64,000 nucleotides of DNA from Chryseobacterium luteum (GTDB lineage: Bacteria > Bacteroidota > Bacteroidia > Flavobacteriales > Weeksellaceae). The notes beneath the pieces are model-generated. The model was given only the letters and a program-made list of their open reading frames with translations, searched no databases and was not told the origin of the DNA. Each line of letters opens with the position of its first letter. Positions within the stretch are counted from its first letter, which is position 1. Below are positions 14,537 through 23,559 of this stretch, piece by piece. The stretch lies in the NCBI RefSeq assembly GCF_000737785.1, contig NZ_JPRO01000001.1, forward strand, positions 310,001-374,000. Direction: 5' to 3'. The translations under genes and the position numbers were made by a program.

Positions 14537-15940
14537 ATGGTCCTCAGCAGAATTTGGTCGGCTTTCATTATCATTGCCATTGCCATAGCCAGTATAAAAT
14601 ACGTTTCATCCGGCCACTACAAAACCATCTTCAATGATATGGTGGTAGGAAAAGGCGGTGACACAGTTCAGATCGCTTCACAGCCGATGAATACGCTTAC
14701 ACCCGTTGTCAGAGACAGTCTGATGAAAAAAAATGATTTTGCAGACAGCAGGATTCATTATAAAACAGATTCCTTAAAACAGAACGTAAACGTTTACAGA
14801 GTTCAGGAATCAGACGGGGTGATCGGAACTTCCGAAACTGCAGTAAAAATCTGTATCGGCCTGATTGGGATCATGACGCTGTTTATGGGATTCATGAGTA
14901 TTGCGGAAAAAGCAGGCGGGATCAATCTTTTAAGCCGTTTTATACAACCATTTTTCTCAAAATTATTTCCTGACATTCCTAAAAACCATCCGGCTTTCGG
15001 ACATATGCTGATGAATTTCAGCGCCAACCTCCTGGGACTGGACAATGCCGCTACCCCATTTGGTTTAAAAGCAATGGAAAGCCTTCAGACCTTAAATCCT
15101 AATAAAGATACCGCCAGCAATTCACAGATCATGTTTCTGTGTCTCCACGCAGGCGGAATGACACTTATACCGGTTTCTATCATTGCGATCAGGGCGTCAA
15201 TGGGATCGAAAACCCCAACCGATATTTTCCTTCCCTGCATGATTGCCACTTTTGCAGCAACATTGGCAGCAATGATCATTGTATCTCTCTACCAGAAGAT
15301 CAATCTGCTTCGTCCGGTAGTAATCGCTTATGTAGGGGGAATTTCAGCTCTTATTGCGCTTCTGGTTGTTTATTTGGTTCAATTAAGCAAAGACGAATTG
15401 GATACGTTCAGCAAAGTATTAAGTAACGGACTGATTCTCTTTATTTTCCTTGCAATTGTTCTTGGGGCTGTTTATAAAAAGATCAACGTTTTTGATGCAT
15501 TTATTGATGGCGCGAAGGAAGGCTTCACGACCTGCGTCAAGATCATTCCTTATTTGGTGGGAATGCTAATCGCAATCTCTCTTTTAAGAACTTCAGGCGT
15601 TTTTGATGTCATAATAGACGGAATGAAATGGGTAGCCAACACCGCCGGATTTGATCCAAGATTTGTGGACGGACTTCCGACTGCACTGATCAAACCTCTT
15701 TCAGGTTCCGGAGCCAGAGGAATGATGGTCGATACCATGGCTACATTCGGGGCAGACAGCTTCCAGGGAAAACTGGCAGCGGTTCTTCAGGGAAGTTCAG
15801 ATACCACGTTCTACGTCATTGCCGTTTACTTTGGAGCAGTAGCTGTAAAGAATACGAGATATACGGTAATTGCCATGCTCCTGGCAGATTTAGTCGGGGT
15901 TATCACTGCAATTGCACTGGCATATTTGTTTTTTGCATAA
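14537..15940 (+). CDS. SpmA-SpmB-like nucleoside-recognition membrane protein (fusion)
   Basis: 467 residues, strongly hydrophobic. The first half (about 1-260) has the SpmA pattern: IWSAFIIIAI, ICIGLIGIMTLFMGFMSIAEKAGG and NLLGLDNAATPFGLKAM. The second half (about 280-467) has the SpmB pattern: GAKEGFTTCVKIIPYLVGMLIAI, GLPTALIKPLSGSGARGM and GSSDTTFYVIAVYFGAV. In Bacillus these are two spore-maturation genes; in Bacteroidetes they are commonly one fused gene. Both halves are nucleoside-recognition (Gate) domains of membrane transporters. Substrate unknown. Start at ATG 14537; an insert of about 80 polar residues follows the first helix. Confidence 0.88.
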   Translation: MVLSRIWSAFIIIAIAIASIKYVSSGHYKTIFNDMVVGKGGDTVQIASQPMNTLTPVVRDSLMKKNDFADSRIHYKTDSLKQNVNVYRVQESDGVIGTSETAVKICIGLIGIMTLFMGFMSIAEKAGGINLLSRFIQPFFSKLFPDIPKNHPAFGHMLMNFSANLLGLDNAATPFGLKAMESLQTLNPNKDTASNSQIMFLCLHAGGMTLIPVSIIAIRASMGSKTPTDIFLPCMIATFAATLAAMIIVSLYQKINLLRPVVIAYVGGISALIALLVVYLVQLSKDELDTFSKVLSNGLILFIFLAIVLGAVYKKINVFDAFIDGAKEGFTTCVKIIPYLVGMLIAISLLRTSGVFDVIIDGMKWVANTAGFDPRFVDGLPTALIKPLSGSGARGMMVDTMATFGADSFQGKLAAVLQGSSDTTFYVIAVYFGAVAVKNTRYTVIAMLLADLVGVITAIALAYLFFA

Positions 15941-16150
15941 TTTGGTGTCACTTGCTGGGTTTCTAGTTCCTACGTTTTTCAAAAATAGTAAGACTTTACC
16001 CTGATTAATATTCAGATTTAAATGAAAAACAGAACAATATCAACTCTTGGGAGAAAAAATAAATAGCTTTATAAAATACGTACAGTTAAGCTGGCGAACA
16101 TAAAACAAATAGCTGGCAACTAAAAAACCAGCAACAAAATTAAAACTACT

Positions 16151-16543
16151 ATGATTACAGATAAAGAATTCACATTAAGATTAATACGTCAGTTAACTCA
16201 AGCATTGGAAAAACTGATCTTAGACAAGCCTGAAGAAAGTTTAATGCAGAAAGAACTGGACTTTGATTCTTTAATGAAAGATATCTTCAAAATAGATTTC
16301 ACAGAAATTTCTTCGAAAACAAAAGAAGAGATCATCGCAATGGTCAATGAAAGACAGGAGAGAGACCATAAAGATTATTATGAAATGCTGGGCAATCTTT
16401 TCTACTTCAAAGGTAAGCAAGGGGATAATAAAGACTTTTTAGACAAAGCAAAAACGTTTTATGAGCTTTATCTCCAGACCAGCGGAATTTTTGCGCTTCC
16501 TGTGATCAACAGAATCAATGAAATGAAAAAAGCACTTGAATAA
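16151..16543 (+). CDS. Small helical protein of unknown function
   Basis: 130 residues, mixed charge, almost all predicted helix. It starts with LRLIRQLTQALEKLIL and ends with DKAKTFYELYLQTSG...NRINEMKKALE, which looks like a pair of TPR-like helices. I recall similar proteins as DUF6483-type, but with low certainty. No signal peptide or membrane helix. It has its own upstream region of 210 bases and its 3' end overlaps a bidirectional terminator shared with the convergent tonB gene. Confidence 0.65.
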   Translation: MITDKEFTLRLIRQLTQALEKLILDKPEESLMQKELDFDSLMKDIFKIDFTEISSKTKEEIIAMVNERQERDHKDYYEMLGNLFYFKGKQGDNKDFLDKAKTFYELYLQTSGIFALPVINRINEMKKALE

Positions 16544-16556
16544 AGTGCTTTTGTAT
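16525..16556. terminator. Bidirectional terminator between the 130-aa gene and tonB
   Basis: A-run, then GCACTT (16531-16536), loop, AAGTGC (16543-16548) and T-run. A-rich on one side and T-rich on the other, so it can serve both convergent genes; it covers the stop of the plus-strand gene. Confidence 0.7.
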
Positions 16557-16557
16557 T

Positions 16558-17442
16558 TTAGAATGTAATTTTATAAGTTCCGGTAGAGGATGTGCTTGCT
16601 TTCTCGGCTTTAACATACTTTTTCACCCAGGCTACCGAGGTGGAAGCTACACAGGGATCCGAAACGCCTCCTGCTCTTCTTGCAGAGACTACATTTCCTG
16701 CTTTATCTACTGTGTAAGCAATAGTAATAGATCCTCCTGCCGTACAGCTGTGAGATGGTTGTGAACCGCCTCTTCCCATTGTTCCGGGGATATATCCTAC
16801 CAGTTTTCTGTCGATTCCTACTTTGCTGTCACCGTTTCCATCTCCACCCAGAGGATCTCCCGCATTACCTATTCCGGTACCCGTTCCCTGGCTTCCGGCT
16901 TTTGTTCCTCTTCCTCTGATCAGGTTTCCGATGGCTGCAGTTCCCTTTCCGTCACCGTTTCCGGTTTTAGAATTGGAGGTTGCTGCCCCGGATTTCTTTG
17001 TGTTTTTTGAAGCACTTGCACTGGTTGCTGCCTTCTTATCTTCTTTTTTGGATTCTTCTTTCTTAGGAACACTTACCTTCGGATTATTTCCTGTAATCAC
17101 CCTTTCTTTTACCTCAGTTTTCTTCGGTTCGGTTGCCGGTTCAGGCTTTACCACTGTTTTCGTTTCCGGCACAGGTGTTTCAGCCGGTTCAGGAGTTACT
17201 TCTTCTGTAGCGGCAGCTAAACTTCCCGGCTGATCAGCAGGTTCTTCAATACCGTTTCCGTTTCTGTTGTCCCCGAAATTGACCAGCATTGTCGTCACCA
17301 CTTCCGGTTCCTTATCCAGTTCAGGCTTTAGTTTATATAAAAAAACAAAAAGAAGGACCGCAGCCCAAATGAGAATAGAAAGCAATACACTCTTTATTCT
17401 ATCGCGGGTTTCCTCATTTTTATTTATTAAATAGCTTCTCAT
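16558..17442 (-). CDS. TonB-like energy transducer
   Basis: About 294 residues from the ATG at 17442 (MRSYLINKNEETRDRIKS); a longer frame runs upstream to 17577 but would overlap exbD. One membrane helix near residues 19-36, then a Pro/Glu/Lys-rich spacer (PEPAETPVPETK, VVKPEPATEPKK), a Gly-rich stretch (about 155-225) and a C-terminal domain with SITIAYTVDKAGNVVSARRAGG, which fits a short TonB C-terminal fold. A Cys pair (SHSCTAGG and SDPCVAS) may form a disulfide. It carries proton-motive energy from ExbBD to outer-membrane receptors. Third gene of an exbB-exbD-tonB operon. Confidence 0.85.
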   Translation of the reverse strand: MRSYLINKNEETRDRIKSVLLSILIWAAVLLFVFLYKLKPELDKEPEVVTTMLVNFGDNRNGNGIEEPADQPGSLAAATEEVTPEPAETPVPETKTVVKPEPATEPKKTEVKERVITGNNPKVSVPKKEESKKEDKKAATSASASKNTKKSGAATSNSKTGNGDGKGTAAIGNLIRGRGTKAGSQGTGTGIGNAGDPLGGDGNGDSKVGIDRKLVGYIPGTMGRGGSQPSHSCTAGGSITIAYTVDKAGNVVSARRAGGVSDPCVASTSVAWVKKYVKAEKASTSSTGTYKITF

Positions 17443-17476
17443 TTTAAATGATTCTTTCCGGCTATTCCGGAAACGT

Positions 17477-17875
17477 TTATTTATCTTTAACTGTTGCAAT
17501 AGCGAGATTAAATTTATTTTTTTCAGCGATTTCCATGACAAAAACAACATCTTTATGCATGGTATTTTCATCTGCACGAATAGTAAATGATTTATTCGCC
17601 TGACCTGTTAATTTACTGACAATGGTTGATTCCAATTGTTCTCTTGTAACGGGGGTATCATCAACAAAATAAGACCCGTCCGGCTTAATACTTACCGTTA
17701 AAGGATTCGGAATATTATCTTCTACGGCTCCCGCTTTCGGTAACTTTACATCAATAGCGCTCTGATTGGCTGCTGATGAAGTTATCATAAAGAATATCAG
17801 CATCAGCAAGATAACATCTGTCATCGCTGCTAAACTGAATTCCGGGTTGGCTTTATTTCTTCTCTGAATTTTCAT
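17477..17875 (-). CDS. exbD: ExbD/TolR-family biopolymer transport protein
   Basis: 132 residues. One membrane helix at about 15-35 with the key Asp in LAAMTDVILLMLIFFMI, followed by the periplasmic domain (VKLPKAG, VSIKPDGSYFVDDTPV, TIRADENTMHKDVVFVMEIAEKNKFN). Works with ExbB as a proton-driven motor that powers TonB. Lies 9 bases after exbB and 34 bases before tonB. Confidence 0.93.
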   Translation of the reverse strand: MKIQRRNKANPEFSLAAMTDVILLMLIFFMITSSAANQSAIDVKLPKAGAVEDNIPNPLTVSIKPDGSYFVDDTPVTREQLESTIVSKLTGQANKSFTIRADENTMHKDVVFVMEIAEKNKFNLAIATVKDK

Positions 17876-17884
17876 AAGAAAGAT

Positions 17885-18589
17885 TTATAAAGGTTTGTTG
17901 ATAAGGTCCAAAAATTCTCCCGACATATTCTGCGTTTTCAATACAAACTTATCAATTCTGGTTAAAAGAATATTGTAGAAAAAGTTAGCAGGAATAGCTA
18001 CAGCCAAACCTACCGCCGTTTGTCCCAATGCAGTATAAATACCTTCAGATAGTGTTTTCGGAGAGAAAGATCCTGTTGCATGGGAAAGGTTGAAGAAAGC
18101 GATAATCATCCCGATAACCGTTCCTAAAAGTCCCAGCATCGGCGCAATACTCGGCACCACTGCCAAAAGGTTAAGATTCTTCTCCATATTGGCTACTTCT
18201 ACCTGAGCCTGTGATTCCATGGCACTTACAATGTCCGAAACAGGGCGTCCCAATCTGGAAATTCCTTTTTCCAGAATTCTTCCTTCCGGAGAATTTTGTC
18301 TTTTGCAGTAATCTGCCGCTGATTCTATCTTTCCTTCTTTGATAAAATCTTCAATATTGTCCATGAAATTGGCATCTGTTTTTGAAGTAAGCCTTTTAAT
18401 AAAGAAAAAACGTTCAAAAAACAGGTACAGTGAAAATACACCCAAGGCCAAAACGATAAACATTACAATTTTAGCAAAAGCCCCTCCGTGGAACATGATC
18501 TTCCAAAATGAAAATTCTAAATCGTCTGTTGCAACTGCAGGAGCAGTGATCTGTGCAAATAAAATCTGAGTAAGTTCCGTTAACAGCAT
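17885..18589 (-). CDS. exbB: MotA/TolQ/ExbB-family proton channel
   Basis: 234 residues. Three membrane helices: about 30-52, 128-150 and 170-195. The second and third carry the conserved LNLLAVVPSIAPMLGLLGTVIGMI and GIYTALGQTAVGLAVAIPA blocks of ExbB/TolQ. Forms the pentameric proton channel around ExbD in the inner membrane. First gene of the exbB-exbD-tonB operon; a TACATTTG -7 box is read on the minus strand at 18626-18619, about 30 bases before the ATG. Confidence 0.94.
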   Translation of the reverse strand: MLLTELTQILFAQITAPAVATDDLEFSFWKIMFHGGAFAKIVMFIVLALGVFSLYLFFERFFFIKRLTSKTDANFMDNIEDFIKEGKIESAADYCKRQNSPEGRILEKGISRLGRPVSDIVSAMESQAQVEVANMEKNLNLLAVVPSIAPMLGLLGTVIGMIIAFFNLSHATGSFSPKTLSEGIYTALGQTAVGLAVAIPANFFYNILLTRIDKFVLKTQNMSGEFLDLINKPL

Positions 18590-18760
18590 TAATGTGAATT
18601 TTTATAAAAATTTAACGACAAATGTAGTGGAATATTATGAATTGCTCTCTTAAAAATTGCTTAAAAACAACTTAAAATTTGTTATGATTGAGAGACAGCA
18701 AATTTCTTTCCAAAAAGAAATTTTGAAAAGAAATCTGATATAAAAATGACGGGGAAATGT

Positions 18761-19222
18761 TTATTCCTCGTCTATGTCAATAGTATCCTGCTTAAATTCG
18801 CATTTCAACCGGAATGGGATTGGCGTAGCGGATCCTGTATAGAAGTCGTCAATAGTCCCTTTCCAGATTACCTGAAGTTCTCCCTCTTCATTTTTCTCAA
18901 ACTGGAGCTCATTATCATAGATAAAGGCATCTTCGTCGTCGAATAAATCCACTTCCGTGTAGGTTTCTTCATCAGAATCATTAATGGTGATTGTTTTCCC
19001 TTCAATCTCCTTTGATTCGATAGGAAAATCAAAAACTTCAAGTGAAAGCTGCGGAAAGTTGTACTGTAATGAATCATCATCTACATGATCCAAACTGTCA
19101 TCCGTTATAATTTCAACCTCTAATAAATGCTGTTGGTTGCTGTAGACCGCTTTACAATAAGTGTTTCTAATATTGTATTTTAGGGTTTCCTCCGGATGGT
19201 AAATTTTTAAAATCCCTTTCAT
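18761..19222 (-). CDS. Acidic protein of unknown function
   Basis: 153 residues, very acidic (runs such as DDSLDHVDDDS, DSDEETYTEVDLFDDEDAF and a DTIDIDEE tail). No signal peptide or membrane helix. The beta-rich pattern and the C-terminal IPFRLKCEF strand suggest a single compact domain. I do not recognise a family. It stands alone, with 171 bases to exbB and 166 to the divergent DUF885 gene. The AT-rich spacer toward exbB holds no gene I can support. Confidence 0.65.
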   Translation of the reverse strand: MKGILKIYHPEETLKYNIRNTYCKAVYSNQQHLLEVEIITDDSLDHVDDDSLQYNFPQLSLEVFDFPIESKEIEGKTITINDSDEETYTEVDLFDDEDAFIYDNELQFEKNEEGELQVIWKGTIDDFYTGSATPIPFRLKCEFKQDTIDIDEE

Positions 19223-19388
19223 TATTTCTTAAAAAAGAGCTGTAATAATATGATTGTTAAATGCTTTAGACAAAGATAAAAAATTGATTCAAAGTTGAAA
19301 ATATTTTGAAAATTATTTTTTTAAATCATTATGCCTGATTTTTCCGTACGTCAATAATACTTACTTTTGCTGCATAAAGATTCTGAAA

Positions 19389-21185
19389 ATGAAAAACATT
19401 TTATCAAAAGGTATTTTAGGACTGGGACTGATAATCAGCCTTGCTTCCTGCAAAAAATCTGATTCTCCGCTTACGAAGGTAACTCCTACGAATATGGATT
19501 CTATTGCATCCAACTATTATGAGCAGTATCTTAAATTATATCCTTTAGAGGCTACTTCTCAGGGAGATACGAGGTATAATGACCAGCTTCCCATCAATAT
19601 TGACAAAGATTTTATTTCCGGGGAGATCGCTTTTTACAATTCTGTACAGAAACAGCTGGAAAATGTTGATTATAAAGCTCTTTCAGATGACGAAAAGGTG
19701 GTGTATGATGTTCTGGACTATACTTTAAAGGATAAAATTGAAGGATATGCCTATCACCCTGAATATATTCCGTTTACCCAGTTTGGAGGCCTTCCGCTGA
19801 ATTTCCCGCTGTATGGAAGCGGAGAGGGAAGCCAGCCTTTCAAAACCGAAAAGGACTACAGCGACTGGCTGAAAAGAATGGAAAAATTCCCGGACTGGAT
19901 GAATGCGGCTACAGAAAACTTCCGTGAAGGCATTAATAATAAAGTGGTTCTTCCTAAAAAACTGGTTGTCAAAATGATCCCTCAAATGAAAGCTGAAGAG
20001 ATCACGACAACTGATATGGAAAAAAATATTTTCTACGGACCTGTCAAAAATTTCCCGAAAGATTTTACCAAAGCCCAGAAAGACAAATATTCGGCTCTTT
20101 ATGCGGATGCCATTGCCAAAAAGATCATTCCGGCATATACTAAAATGGGCGCATTCCTTGAGAAGGAATATCTTCCGAAAGCCAGGGATACAGATGGCTA
20201 TAACAGCCTTCCGAACGGAAATGAAATTTACAGATATTACGTTAAAAGCTGGACAACAACAAGGAAAACCCCTGAAGAGATTAACAAAACAGGATTACAG
20301 CAGGTGGCCATGCTCCGTGCAGAAATGGAAAAAGTAAAGCAGCAGGTAGGCTTTTCAGGAACACTGGAAGAGTTTATCAACTTTGTGAAAACAGATCCTA
20401 AAGCGATGCCGTATAAAACATCTAAAGAGGTTCTGAATGGGTTCAACAATATTTTAGCGAAGATCACCCCAAAACTGAAAACAATGTTCAGTGTAACCCC
20501 TAAAACGAAGTTTGAGATCAGACAGACGGAAAAGTTCAGGGAAGCAAGTGCCAGTGCAGAATATATCCAGGGAACTCCGGATGGAAAAAGACCGGGAATA
20601 TTTTATATGCCTCTTCCTGATCCTGCAAAATTCAATATAACTTCAGGGATGGAGTCTCTTTTCCTGCACGAAGCTATTCCGGGGCATCATTATCAGGTCT
20701 CTCTGCAGCAGGAGAATACAAAGTTGCCTAAGTTTATGAGATTCGGATGGTTTGGTGCGTATGGTGAAGGATGGGCACATTATTGCGAAACACTAGGTCC
20801 TGAATTCGGGCTGTACACGGATCCTTACCAGAAAATGGGCTACCTGAGCGATCAGATGCTGAGAGCCGTAAGACTGGTCGTTGATACAGGAATTCATACC
20901 GGAACGATGAGCAGAGAAGAAGCCATTAAATATTTCCTGAGCAATATTTCCTATGATGAAGCCAGCGCAACTGCAGAAGTGGAAAGATATATGGCAATGC
21001 CGGGACAGGCACTGGGGTATAAAATTGGATCTTTAAGAATCCGTGAGCTGAGAGATCTGTATCAGAAAGAGCTTGGAAAGAAGTTTAATCTGGCGAGCTT
21101 CCATGATGAGATTTTAAGCCAGGGATGCCTGCCTCTTGATGTTATGAACAGGAAGATGGAACTTTGGGCCAAGAAGCAGAAGTAA
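19389..21185 (+). CDS. DUF885-family lipoprotein, putative metallopeptidase
   Basis: 598 residues. Lipoprotein signal with LASC (Cys21), so anchored in a membrane. The motif HEAIPGHH (His427-Glu428 ... His433-His434) in FLHEAIPGHHYQVSLQQE is the DUF885 hallmark and resembles a zinc peptidase HExxx-H site; FGAYGEGWAHYCE downstream gives the likely third ligand. DUF885 proteins are related to M32/M3-like peptidases, though substrates are mostly unknown. A TACTTTTG -7 box at 19362-19369 lies 20 bases before the ATG, and a hairpin terminator follows the stop. Appears to be a single-gene transcript. Confidence 0.88.
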   Translation: MKNILSKGILGLGLIISLASCKKSDSPLTKVTPTNMDSIASNYYEQYLKLYPLEATSQGDTRYNDQLPINIDKDFISGEIAFYNSVQKQLENVDYKALSDDEKVVYDVLDYTLKDKIEGYAYHPEYIPFTQFGGLPLNFPLYGSGEGSQPFKTEKDYSDWLKRMEKFPDWMNAATENFREGINNKVVLPKKLVVKMIPQMKAEEITTTDMEKNIFYGPVKNFPKDFTKAQKDKYSALYADAIAKKIIPAYTKMGAFLEKEYLPKARDTDGYNSLPNGNEIYRYYVKSWTTTRKTPEEINKTGLQQVAMLRAEMEKVKQQVGFSGTLEEFINFVKTDPKAMPYKTSKEVLNGFNNILAKITPKLKTMFSVTPKTKFEIRQTEKFREASASAEYIQGTPDGKRPGIFYMPLPDPAKFNITSGMESLFLHEAIPGHHYQVSLQQENTKLPKFMRFGWFGAYGEGWAHYCETLGPEFGLYTDPYQKMGYLSDQMLRAVRLVVDTGIHTGTMSREEAIKYFLSNISYDEASATAEVERYMAMPGQALGYKIGSLRIRELRDLYQKELGKKFNLASFHDEILSQGCLPLDVMNRKMELWAKKQK

Positions 21186-21216
21186 TTTAATGGAAGAGAT
21201 TCTTTATAAAATATGT

Positions 21217-21245
21217 AAGCCACAAATTAATTTTGTGGCTTTTTT
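21217..21245 (+). terminator. Rho-independent terminator of the DUF885 gene
   Basis: Perfect 10-bp stem AAGCCACAAA / TTTGTGGCTT (21217-21226 with 21232-21241), 5-base loop, T-run. Confidence 0.88.
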
Positions 21246-21288
21246 GTTTTAGATATTCTTAAATTTAGATCAAATTAATTTTCAAAGG

Positions 21289-21738
21289 ATGATCACAGAA
21301 AACCTGAGATCTCTCTACAACAGAGATTTAAATAAGTTAAAAACAGAAATTGAGGCTTACCAAAATGAAGAAGCCATGTGGAAAATTGATAAGAATATTT
21401 CAAATTCTGCCGGAAACCTTTGTCTTCATTTGGTAGGAAATCTTAATACTTACATCGGCGCACAGCTTGGAAACACCGGATATGTCAGACAGCGTGATCT
21501 GGAATTTTCACTAAAGGATATTTCTAAAATAGAGCTTATTGACAAGGTTAAATCAGTCATTGAAATCGTTGATTCAACGCTTGACAGACTGTCTGAGGCA
21601 GAATTAGAAAAAGATTATCCTACCGAAGCCTTAGGCTATAAAATGACAACCGGATATTTCCTGATACATCTGCTTTCTCATCTGAACTATCATCTGGGAC
21701 AGATTAATTATCATAGAAGATTGCTGGATGTAAAGTGA
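21289..21738 (+). CDS. DinB/YfiT-like (DUF1572) four-helix protein
   Basis: 149 residues. The pattern WKIDKNISNSAGNLCLHLVGNLNTYIGAQLG (His in helix 2) and YFLIHLLSHLNYHLGQINYHRRL (two His near the C-terminus) fits the three-His metal site of the DinB/DUF1572 fold. These bind a divalent metal; some are thiol S-transferases (bacillithiol or mycothiol type), many have no known function. A single gene after the DUF885 terminator. Confidence 0.8.
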   Translation: MITENLRSLYNRDLNKLKTEIEAYQNEEAMWKIDKNISNSAGNLCLHLVGNLNTYIGAQLGNTGYVRQRDLEFSLKDISKIELIDKVKSVIEIVDSTLDRLSEAELEKDYPTEALGYKMTTGYFLIHLLSHLNYHLGQINYHRRLLDVK

Positions 21739-21825
21739 TTTTTTTAATTATTATTTGTTTAACCACCCCGTCAAAAATTCTCTGAATTTTCGCTATCCCT
21801 CCACGGGAGGGGAATTTTGCGACTC

Positions 21826-22446
21826 TTATTTTTCAAACAGCATTTTCGTAATGAAATCCTTCTCCCCTTTCCCTCTTGCGGGAGAATATTCTCTTCCGTA
21901 GAAAATAATCTGCAGATGCAGTTTATTCCATACATCTTCCTTCCAGAGATTTTTTGCATCTCTTTCGGTTTCTACTACATTTTTTCCGGAAGTAAGCTTC
22001 CATTGCGTCATTAATCTGTGAATGTGTGTATCGACGGGAAAAGCAGGAAATCCAAAGCCCTGACTCATTACCACAGAAGCGGTTTTGTGACCTACGCCAG
22101 GAAGCGCTTCCAGTTCTTCATAGGTTTGAGGCACTACTCCATTATGTTTTTCCAAAAGAAGCTCTGCCATTCTTTTCAGGTTTTTGGCTTTTGTATTGGA
22201 GAGTCCGATTTCTTTGATCAGTTCTTTGATCTCTGCGACTTCAAGTTTTGCCATTTTTTCAGGCGTTCCTGCAACTTTAAAAAGATTTGGTGTAACCTGA
22301 TTCACTTTTTTATCGGTGGTCTGTGCAGAAAGCGCCACAGCAACCATTAAAGTATAGGCATCTGTGTGCTCCAAAGGAATGGGAACTTCGGGATAAAGTT
22401 TCTCTAATTCGAGCTGAACGAGAGCTGCTCTTTGTTTTTTTGTCAT
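21826..22446 (-). CDS. nth: Endonuclease III (HhH-GPD glycosylase) lacking the Fe-S loop
   Basis: 206 residues. DNA glycosylase/AP lyase for oxidised pyrimidines in base excision repair. Helix-hairpin-helix and catalytic core are complete: LPGVGHKTAS with Lys121 and FPVDTHIHRL with Asp139. The C-terminal C-x6-C-x2-C-x5-C cluster of E. coli Nth is absent: after FYGREYSPARGKGEK the protein ends in DFITKMLFEK with no Cys. Some Nth relatives lack the cluster, so activity is still plausible. Divergent from the peroxiredoxin gene; their start codons are 34 bases apart, and the bcp -33 element lies inside this coding sequence. Confidence 0.9.
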   Translation of the reverse strand: MTKKQRAALVQLELEKLYPEVPIPLEHTDAYTLMVAVALSAQTTDKKVNQVTPNLFKVAGTPEKMAKLEVAEIKELIKEIGLSNTKAKNLKRMAELLLEKHNGVVPQTYEELEALPGVGHKTASVVMSQGFGFPAFPVDTHIHRLMTQWKLTSGKNVVETERDAKNLWKEDVWNKLHLQIIFYGREYSPARGKGEKDFITKMLFEK

Positions 22447-22462
22447 TTAACCATTAAATTTG
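22431..22462 (+). promoter_or_regulatory. Bacteroidetes promoter for the peroxiredoxin gene
   Basis: TTTG (22431-22434), 20 bases, TAAATTTG (22455-22462). Both elements match the -33/-7 consensus; the start near 22469 leaves about 11 leader bases. Confidence 0.7.
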
Positions 22463-22479
22463 AGCAAAAATAAATTATT

Positions 22480-22929
22480 ATGCTTAAAGTTGGAGATAAA
22501 TTACCGGAATTTGAAGGAACCAATCAGGACGGGGAAACGGTAACCTCATCAAAATTGACTGGGAAAAAATTAGTGATTTTCTTTTATCCTCAAGCCAACA
22601 CTCCCACATGTACTGTTGAAGCGTGTAATTTGAGTGATAATTATTCCAAACTGGAAAAAGCAGGATTCCAATTGCTGGGAATAAGTGGAGATTCTATTAA
22701 AAAACAGAAAAATTTCCACAGCAAATTTGCTTTTCCTTATGATCTGATTGCCGATGAGAATCATGACATCATTGAGAAATTCGGAGTCTGGCAGGAGAAA
22801 AAAACTTTCGGAAAAACATATATGGGAATTGTAAGAACCACTTTTATTTTCGACGAAAGCAGAATCTGTACAAGAGTCATTGAGAAAGTAACTTCAAAAA
22901 CTGCTGCTGAACAGATTCTGGAAGGATAA
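22480..22929 (+). CDS. bcp: Thioredoxin-dependent peroxiredoxin (BCP/PrxQ type)
   Basis: 149 residues, usual length. Reduces hydrogen peroxide and organic peroxides. ANTPTCTVEACNL shows the peroxidatic Cys44 and the resolving Cys49 four residues apart plus one, as in atypical two-Cys BCP enzymes; YPQANTPTC provides the Thr of the active site. GVWQEKKTFGKTYMGIVRTTFIFDE is the conserved C-terminal Arg segment. A two-part promoter sits just upstream. Confidence 0.93.
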   Translation: MLKVGDKLPEFEGTNQDGETVTSSKLTGKKLVIFFYPQANTPTCTVEACNLSDNYSKLEKAGFQLLGISGDSIKKQKNFHSKFAFPYDLIADENHDIIEKFGVWQEKKTFGKTYMGIVRTTFIFDESRICTRVIEKVTSKTAAEQILEG

Positions 22930-22940
22930 TCTAAACAAAA

Positions 22941-23000
22941 ACAGCATGAATATTTTCACAAATTTCACAGTATTAATTATTGTGCTGTTTGTGAAAATAT
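22941..23000. terminator. Long inverted repeat between bcp and the GNAT gene
   Basis: ATATTTTCACAAA (22950-22962) pairs with 22988-23000, and ACAGCA (22941-22946) with 22983-22988, giving two alternative hairpins between convergent genes. Probably a shared transcript end. Confidence 0.5.
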
Positions 23001-23016
23001 CTTTTCAAAAAAGGAT

Positions 23017-23559
23017 TTATTCTGATTCGTAATACATCAATTCTTCCGTATCACCGGGAATTGTTACGATTCTTTGGAATTTTAACCCTAATTTTTCAAT
23101 TAATTTTTGGGATGAGAAATTATCTTTTGTGGTAATTGCGGAAATCTTTTTTAAGCCGAAATCATCCATTCCGATAGATTTTATTTTGAAAGCAGCTTCG
23201 TATGCGTACCCTTTTCCTTCAAATTCATCCAATAAGGAAAAACCTATATCCACAACATCAAGACCTTCTCTTTCGAAGATTCCCACCGCACCGATTTTTT
23301 GATTTCCTTCTTTTGTGACCATCAGATAATTTCCAAAACCAAGCTTTTCCATTTGAGGAAAAAAACGGTTTTTAATATAGTTTTCTGCATCAGCACCCGT
23401 TTTCAGGTTACGGTCTCCAATAAACTGAATAAATTTTGGTCTGTTGTAAAGGTCAAGTATAAATGCTCCATCGTCCAAAGATACCGGACGAAGGATCAAT
23501 CGTTCCGTTTCGTAGAAACTATTTTCTTTTTGTAGGTTTTGTTGATTTTTTAGGCTCAT
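23017..23559 (-). CDS. GNAT N-acetyltransferase (RimJ/RimL-like)
   Basis: 180 residues. ETERLILRPVSLDDGAFILDLYN at the start and FLDEFEGKGYAYEAA (CoA-binding loop, Q/RxxGxG/A variant) with LKKISAITTKDNFSSQKLIEKLGLKF at the end are typical of the RimJ/RimL-like branch. Such enzymes acetylate amines on proteins, antibiotics or small molecules; the substrate is not visible. The first 41 bases overlap the end of the upstream gene in another frame, which indicates translational coupling. If a later start is used the overlap would vanish but the first strand of the fold would be lost. Confidence 0.85.
   Translation of the reverse strand: MSLKNQQNLQKENSFYETERLILRPVSLDDGAFILDLYNRPKFIQFIGDRNLKTGADAENYIKNRFFPQMEKLGFGNYLMVTKEGNQKIGAVGIFEREGLDVVDIGFSLLDEFEGKGYAYEAAFKIKSIGMDDFGLKKISAITTKDNFSSQKLIEKLGLKFQRIVTIPGDTEELMYYESE

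Noticed and set aside
16823..17233. A Pro/Phe/Ser-rich 136-residue plus-strand frame opposite tonB
   Set aside because: It mirrors the Gly/Pro/Lys-rich spacer of TonB; simple-sequence bias opens the frame.
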